A DNA stretch of 64,000 nt, taken from positions 19,582,072-19,646,071 of the forward strand of contig CM040097.1 in assembly GCA_022496805.1 (NCBI GenBank). The letters run 5' to 3'. Under the pieces are notes generated by a model. That model searched no databases. It saw nothing but the letters and a program-made list of their open reading frames with translations, and was not told the DNA's origin. Both the position numbers and the translations under genes were made by a program. Position 1 is the stretch's first letter. Every line of letters begins with the position of its first letter. This document shows positions 57,753-64,000 of this stretch, piece by piece. The stretch comes from Pohlia nutans (lineage: Eukaryota; Streptophyta; Bryopsida; Bryales; Mniaceae).

Positions 57753-58714
57753 GTTGACATTCTAACTCATCTTAGTAGCTCCTAGGTCATGTCCATTCTA
57801 CGATTTGGTGGTCATGTTAGATATTAGGGTGCTATCAAGGTGAGTTTTAGGTGGTCATTCATGATATGGGCCATCTTTGCCTTCCCATGTATTAGAGAGG
57901 GTAGTATGACGGAGGTTTATGTTCACGAAGGCCTGGAAACCATAGAGGCACGTAATTTTTCCCGTCATTGTGTAATTTTTCTGGAACTCAGGCTTCCTAC
58001 TAAGAATGAACTCGCATTGATTTTCTGTGACTAACATAAAATGGTATATCTCGTTGTCTTTATAACTTTGGAGCTTGGCTTAATTGCATGTCCTACTTAC
58101 TAGCTCCATTTTCTCAATTAGTATGTCATCCTCATCAACAGAGTCGTCCTTACTGATGAAGCCTCGTCTCCTTGTGTTTCCTGCATAGTCTACTGGTACT
58201 GTGTATTGTGTATTGAATATCAAGTTAATGGACCTGGTAACGTGAAAGTATGAGCGTTGTTATGAGTAATAACATGCTGACCCATGGGAGTGGTGAGGGA
58301 CGTTATTTCCATTATAAGCCCTACTCTCACGTTTCACGTTTCACTGTCAGACATAACCTCTTGGTTGCATGGAAGGTAAATGGAATTGGCTATCTAGCTG
58401 TGGTAGTTGTATGAGCAGTACATGCACTCTTGAATTCATTAAAATTTAGAAACCATACGATTTTCATGTTCCAATTCTCTAGCCAACTGAGGGTTTACTT
58501 GCCATGCGTTCAATCACAAACTTGAATTCATGCTTTCAATCATACTTTTCTGCAATTCAAATGCTTGAGGTGTGAGGAGGTGGTTGCCTATCGTAGTTGA
58601 ATTGAGTTGCCTGATGGTGAAGTAGTCATTGTAGGAAACACAATATGATGATACAAGGAAAAGCTATAGGAAGTTTTTTTCAAGTTGCGCCACTTTAAAG
58701 ATAAAAAGTGCGTT
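57753..58714. other. TOC75 3' flank
   Basis: Contains the 3' UTR; an exact poly-A site was not chosen. Near 58310-58345 CTCACGTTTCACGTTTCACT is a short internal repeat. No further gene is supported. Confidence 0.4.
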
Positions 58715-59292
58715 TTAACCCCTAAACGTCAGAGCGTCCAGAAACTGGACGACTAACAGATTCAAACCCTTCTCACGTTCTCATCAATGCTTGGATGAAA
58801 GTCATCCATTTTTTTTGAGATTCTTCACCAAGTTGTTGTCAAAATCTAACGGTTGGATTTAGTGATACTTGATTACATATTTTTCTAAAATTACAAATGT
58901 AGAAGTATGTCAAGTCTAAAATTGCATTGATTGTATTTCAAAAGTGGCCTTGCAAAACTGAGGTCATAGATTTAAGAAACACAAAAATTTCAAATAATCA
59001 CCACGTTTAAGAGTATCTCATTTCAAATTCATTCCAACAAATTTTACTCAAAAAATATTAAAATTTTGTTTGTAATCGAATTTAGAAGGAATTTTTAATT
59101 TTGACTTTCAAAATTTATAATTAAATATTGGTGATAGTATTAGTGAATCGAACCGTACGGATGGAATCTGAAATTCAAAATCTAGAACTTTCATTTGTAT
59201 ATCAATTCCAAAATATTCTTCTAAATAGTAGTTTATGATGTTTTTTCTCAAATTGTCAATTCCAGGGACACCCTGGTACGTTAAGGGGTTAA
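58715..59292. mobile_element. TTAA-flanked miniature element (578-bp subfamily, copy 2)
   Basis: Left end TTAACCCCTAAACGTCAGAG, right end reversed TTAACCCCTTAACGTACCAG. TTAA on both sides. Length 578, against 577 for 978-1554, with shared internal blocks such as AACCGTACGGATGGAATCTG (AACCGTATGGATAGAATCTA in copy 1). No coding region. Confidence 0.72.
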
Positions 59293-59479
59293 TCCTCTAT
59301 TTAAGAATACAAATTTTCTAAATAAATCTACACTTTACACCACTTAATATTGTGTAACGAATTTCCTTCGTTTTCTTGGTATACAAAATATTCCTTCTTA
59401 AAAGCTTACAAATGATCCATTTTAAGTGCTATAAATATGAAAATGGACGCTTTTGTCCAAGTAGGCACTTAGAGGTTAA
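59293..59479. repeat. Partial TTAA element abutting copy 2
   Basis: Ends GGCACTTAGAGGTTAA at 59479 and matches, in reverse, 45854-46030. Its other end is missing or interrupted at the TTAA shared with 58715-59292, suggesting that one element inserted into another. Confidence 0.5.
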
Positions 59480-59504
59480 GGTGGACATGTCTTAAATTGA
59501 CAGT

Positions 59505-60043
59505 TTAATCCCTAAGTGATCGAATGACTGTTTCATGGTCGCTGCCTTTTTTTACGGGCTGCCCAAGATGATAAGAATATTTTTATAAAAAATAAAAAAT
59601 ATTTTCAAATAAGAAATCAAGTCTACTTTCCAACCCAATTTGAATCATATCAATCCGAGTTAAATTCTACCATGGAGAATTTTTCAAAAACAAAGACCTC
59701 AATATTGTCCTAGTGTTATAAAATTTACTAATTGGGGAAACTAATGATGTTCTCTCCTTTGAAAAAAATCCTTTTAAAAACTTAGAATAGAATGTCTAGT
59801 TTTAACCAATCATACAAAAATTCAAATTCTAAAAATAAATTTTGTAATTTCGGTGAATATTAAATGGTAAATGCTATTAAATTCATTAAATGAGTATCTA
59901 AAACATTTGAAAGTTTGACCATACAGATAATTATTAAACATCATGCTTCTCATTTTCTCATGCTTCTTCATGGAAGTTGCAGAAGTAACATTTTATAACA
60001 CATCTAGATTTTGCCCTTATCCCCTCTATCATTTAGGGATTAA
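59505..60043. mobile_element. TTAA-flanked miniature element, 539 bp
   Basis: Left end TTAATCCCTAAGTGATCGAA, right end reversed TTAATCCCTAAATGATAGAG. TTAA at both outer edges. A variant terminus with T instead of C after TTAA. Confidence 0.62.
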
Positions 60044-61801
60044 GCACTGTGCCTATTTATAGTAATCTAACAGGCAATGTGGTAGTTTAAATGGATTAGC
60101 AAATTGATTCTAAATCTACCCCAAGTTGAATCATAATTTTTGGGGTTATATTGAATAAGTTATGGATTTTCAAAGTCAAAGGTCTAGGGTGCTTATAGGT
60201 GACAGTAGACTTGGGCTGAAATTGATAGTGAATGTCTTCAAAAAGACTTAGAACAAGCGGCTAGTCACATAGTCTTTGCCTTAGTATTTATCCTAGATTT
60301 ACTTTTACGGCTTGTTTATACTATTTAGCCATGCAACTCTTTGAAAACAAAGTGTTTTTATAGTCTCTTCCGTGGTGAGGCAGAGACAATAAACATAGTT
60401 CCCACAAATGAGGTGAGTCCAAATAGTGCTTTAAAGTCATAATTATTTTAGTGATTGTTGGTTTTTGGTACACTGGAGTGTCATAGATGAAATAATTATA
60501 GGAGTTTGTTTATGGTCGGTGTCAATTATTCGACCACTCACCTTAAGGAAAAATGATCAGTAGCAATGCCATAGGTCTATTCATGTTTTTATGATTCTTG
60601 AAAACTCTTTTTATATATGAACGAGCAAAAAAATAAATTGGACATTGCCTTACATAACATTGTTTACAAAATGTAAAATTCTATAATGAAGAAGCTCCAA
60701 GAAGCCTATGTTTACGTCTATCTTTCTTACACATTGACCATGACTACTACATAAATATTCTAGAGTAAATATAAAATACCAATAAACATTACAAAATAAT
60801 TCACAAAATTAAAAAATTGAATCAATGAGACGGCTATGAGGGAGAGGGAATGAAAATGAAAATTTTATTTTTCAAAATGAATTTCCCTCTAAGTTGGATC
60901 TTGGCCAACGTAAATGTTTACATCAATTGCTTTCATTAATACACTTGCTTTCATTGTTTACTTTCACTAGTATAAACATTGCTCGCGTAGACTAGCGAAA
61001 AGACCCGGATATGACGAATTAGACTAATCGTGGGTTTTTTTTAATACTAATCGTGTTTCCATTTCTATCTACACTATCGATAATCACATGGATCAGATAT
61101 CTCCCAATTATCTTTGCATTTAAAAATAAATGAAGTAAGTGAACTTACGGCCCTTCATAATATTCTTTAGCAGTAGGGTATTGCTCCGCCTACTGCTTGG
61201 TTGATCTTTTACTCATACAATAACTTTCCTTGGAATTAGAGTGAAAGATGACACTTGAGGGAGTTTAGTAGGAGTCAAGCAAGTAAGACAAATTTAAGAT
61301 GTGAAAACAAAGAATATCCAAAAGCATCGAAGAGAATCTTGGAAACTTTAGTATGGGTACAAAGTCTAGGGCTTAACAATGTTATTGATGGCTTTAGTTG
61401 AATATAGCCCGCACGGTTACAGGGTCCGATAGTGAACTGAAAAAACTCAACATACAGTGTGAACGCGAACCCGCGAGTTAGGGTTTTGGATTTCCCACTC
61501 CGAGCAATTGGTTATCACTTGAACCTCCGAGTTTAGGGCTTAGGCCGGAATCGCAAATTCATTGGAGACATTGGAATGTGTTATTGAAATCTCAGCTTGA
61601 GCGATCGATCTGGACATCCTCCCCGCCGAGGGAAGGTCATGTTCTGTTCCTGCATTTAGAGTTTACAGTGAAGCAGGTGAGCCTTTGGGATGGACGTTTC
61701 TCGCTGTTGCGTTGATTTTTCTGTGCAATTATGATGATGTTGTTGTGATGGAAAGCGACGGACTGACGAAGAGTTCAGTTTGGTTTTGTTAGGGTTTCGA
61801 G
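60044..61801. other. Intergenic and promoter region of the small downstream gene
   Basis: AT-rich to about 61.4 kb with no gene supported. The last ~350 bases are GC-richer and contain GAGTTTAGGGCTTAGG and GTTAGGGTTT, telobox-like motifs common upstream of plant housekeeping genes, consistent with the promoter and 5' UTR of the gene at 61802. Confidence 0.4.
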
Positions 61802-63434
61802 ATGGCGTTCGCAGCCACGCGTGTGATGGAAGTGGTAATTAAAAGGTCTGGGGGTTTGGTGTGGAAGAACTGGCCGATGAATCATACGCGGCGCGCCAAT
61901 GCCAAGAAGCGGCACGTGCGGTTGCAGCAGGTATGTAGGTTTTGTTGCAAGCCTCTCGAACCTGTTTTTAAGGGCGTAATTCTTGTTGTTTGCATAATTT
62001 TTTATGTGCTTAGGTTAGTCTTTGTATTGTCACTATTGTTGGCTTTGGTATGTGCGTGACGAGGTATACCTTCGTCTGTGTAAAAGTTGTTCATAATTCG
62101 AACTCTGGTTACGTCAGACGGCAAGTTGTCATCCACTTTTCCCTGAGGACAACCGTGGTTCTTAGATATTGTAGCTCATTTTCCTCTTGTTTTACTTTCT
62201 TAAACGCAGCCTCTGAGGTAACCAGAAAATCACTGTAGAACGCACAGTGCAGCAGTGGAAAGCCGGCACTCGTGGTTTTAGGGTTTATGTAGACTACTCC
62301 AAGCAGTGATTTTTATGTTGCTAATTTTAGCCAAATTGCTACATAAAATTTGGGCTGGCCAATTGATACAAAGGATTTTTGAGAAAAAAAAGAAGGAATA
62401 ATAGCCAGATTTCCTACATGGAGTCAAGGTGTGTAGCCTCTATAAACCTAGTTATCACCCAGGTATTGCCTAAGTAGCACCTAGGTTACACATGTGTATT
62501 ACCTTGATATTAATATGAAAAGAGCATTCAAGGAGCCTTTTAAGCCATGGAAAAGTAGCGAAATGCTAAACTGTCTCGTGACAAAAAAAAATCACCGACT
62601 CCAAGCATGCCACGGCCATAGGGTACATACTCTAGGTTTAATTGTTCATAAAATTGCCGATTAGTTTTTTGATTATGCCACCTTGTCAGCGTCTCTGAAT
62701 GTCAAGCCCTTCGAAGTGGTGTGAGTTCCGAGGATTTGCATGACATTTGGTTTCTAGGTGATTCGTTTCCCATTCTTATCTCTGCTTAGTTTTCTTTTTT
62801 GTCGGACATTGTAAGGGATTATGTTTCTCGCAGTCACCTAATTTGTGATGTTCTCCTAATCTAGGATCGAGACTCGGAAGAAATTTTAAGCTGCCTGCTA
62901 GAAGTGTCTCAGTGTAATAGAAAATTGCGCAGCTTTTAGGCTTTGGCTTCATAATAGGCTCTGTTTTATTTAAAATCCTTGCAAGCGTCCCTTGTGCAAT
63001 TAATCTCCAATTGATTTCTTCTAGTACTACGTTGATTGAGATTCTGCATCACCTGTATCGTTTTTTGAATATGACTTGTGAGGATTCGAAGGGCTGGAGG
63101 TTTCCTCTTTTCATTTGCTTCTGCTTAGGTATCTTGATTACACTAGCTTTCATTGTATTTTGAATTCTTCTTTCCTGCCCTTCAGTGACTTTAAAAACTC
63201 AAGCTTGGGAAATATACGCTTGACCATTTATGCCTTGTACTTGGAAATCTCATGTAGTCAAATGTGTTCTCCTGAATTTCACCTCGATAGTATTATTTGT
63301 TTTCTCAATCAATACCGGCTTTATTGGCATTGCAGGTCGAGGCTGTTTTAAAAGCTTGTGCGACTGCCCCACCTTCTAGCGCTCAAAGCAGTAGCAACCA
63401 GAGGTTATCAACAGAAACAAAGGCTTCAAAGTAA
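61802..63434 (+). CDS. Small basic protein, possibly mitochondrial, unrecognised
   Basis: Two exons, 61802-61930 and 63336-63434, joined in phase 0 across a 1.4-kb GT-AG intron, encode 75 residues. The first exon reads MAFAATRVMEVVIKRSGGLV, WKNWPMNHTRRANAKKRHVR and LQQ. The second reads VEAVLKACATAPPSSAQSSS, then NQRLSTETKASK. The start is hydrophobic and basic without acidic residues up to Glu10, compatible with a mitochondrial presequence, and the middle is very Arg/Lys-rich. This could be a small organellar ribosomal or respiratory-complex protein, but I cannot name it. A strong Kozak-like context (GAGATGGCG) and GC-rich upstream leader support the start. If the intron were retained, the frame would run on to 62059 as an 85-residue alternative. 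Confidence 0.6.
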
Positions 63435-64000
63435 ACCTAATCCCTTGCCTGCAGACAATCGTCTGGCTTTTCAAGTCACAGGATGGAGGTTGATTTGAGG
63501 TGCATGAATAGACACAGGGAGCCGAACTCCCTTTCTTCAAGACGCAAGGATAAAGTAGTCCTCATTTATTTAAAGCGCTTCGTCATATTCTTGGATGTGG
63601 TCCGTCTGATAATATTGAGGAATAGATTTTTCTGTTCTTTCAGGAGAATGCTTTCCGTGACTATCCGTCAAATGCCTCAGGTATGGTGGTCAGTTGACAT
63701 TTGTTCTAGAATTTGACACGTAAGACCTAGATAACCCTTTCAATCAAAGCATAACTTGCTGGTTTCATTTTCATTGAAAGCGAACATCTTCTGACCTGGT
63801 CCTGACGAATCAATGTCTACAGCTGCTAATGATGGCCTCCTTGTACTTACTGGGTCAGATGGTCCTAAATGCTATGTGAGCTTCCTTATCAAAACTGTAT
63901 TGTTTACTAAGCATACAATAATTGAGAGTCTTTTGAAGTCTTGAGAGCACAGTTTAACGTTCTTCTGCAAAGGTGAACGAATATGAACCATTTTATCTCC
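63435..64000. other. 3' flank of the small gene
   Basis: Probably 3' UTR and downstream DNA. A frame at 63483-63716 ends near CAAATGCCTCAGGTATGG, which could be a spliced 3' UTR, but no product is recognisable. The window ends without another supported gene. Confidence 0.35.

Overview
The window reads as nuclear DNA of a green plant. Genes are split by GT-AG introns. Three of them encode plastid proteins: two m-type thioredoxins with transit peptides and the chloroplast outer-envelope channel TOC75. A Golgi GT47 (exostosin-type) glycosyltransferase is also present. Intergenic DNA is AT-rich and full of small DNA transposons. I saw no LTR retrotransposon coding region. The intron sizes and the kinds of DNA transposon suggest a non-seed streptophyte (bryophyte, lycophyte, fern or charophyte alga). 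That placement is inference, and the species is not identified.

Layout. 0-9.9 kb is repeat-rich: a fold-back Tc1-like element cut by the window start, TTAA-flanked miniature elements, a decayed receptor-kinase exon, a candidate tRNA-derived SINE and two diverged copies of one segment. 9.9-12.15 kb holds the GT47 gene (minus strand, two exons). 12.2-17 kb is non-coding, with a 28-bp minisatellite and an 811-bp TTAA element. 17.1-30.0 kb is one large minus-strand gene of about 30 small exons, for a long helical protein I do not recognise. 30.5-34.6 kb is a cluster of miniature elements. 34.9-41.1 kb holds two thioredoxin m genes in tail-to-tail orientation, bracketed by direct copies of a ~280-bp repeat. 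43.0-45.75 kb is a complete Tc1-like transposon with an intact DD34E transposase and ~550-bp inverted repeats. 45.8-53.2 kb is gene-poor. 53.2-57.75 kb is TOC75 in ten exons. 57.8-61.8 kb carries more TTAA elements. 61.8-63.4 kb is a small two-exon gene for a basic, possibly mitochondrial, protein.

TOC75 would form the import channel through which precursors such as the two thioredoxins reach the stroma. The other genes have no evident shared pathway. The most unusual feature is the abundance of miniature elements with TTAA target duplications and CCC-starting termini (a piggyBac-type signature, a superfamily not normally reported from land plants), next to an apparently intact animal-type (DD34E) Tc1 element. 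All gene models were built by eye from reading frames and splice signals. Exon edges in the middle of the large gene are approximate.
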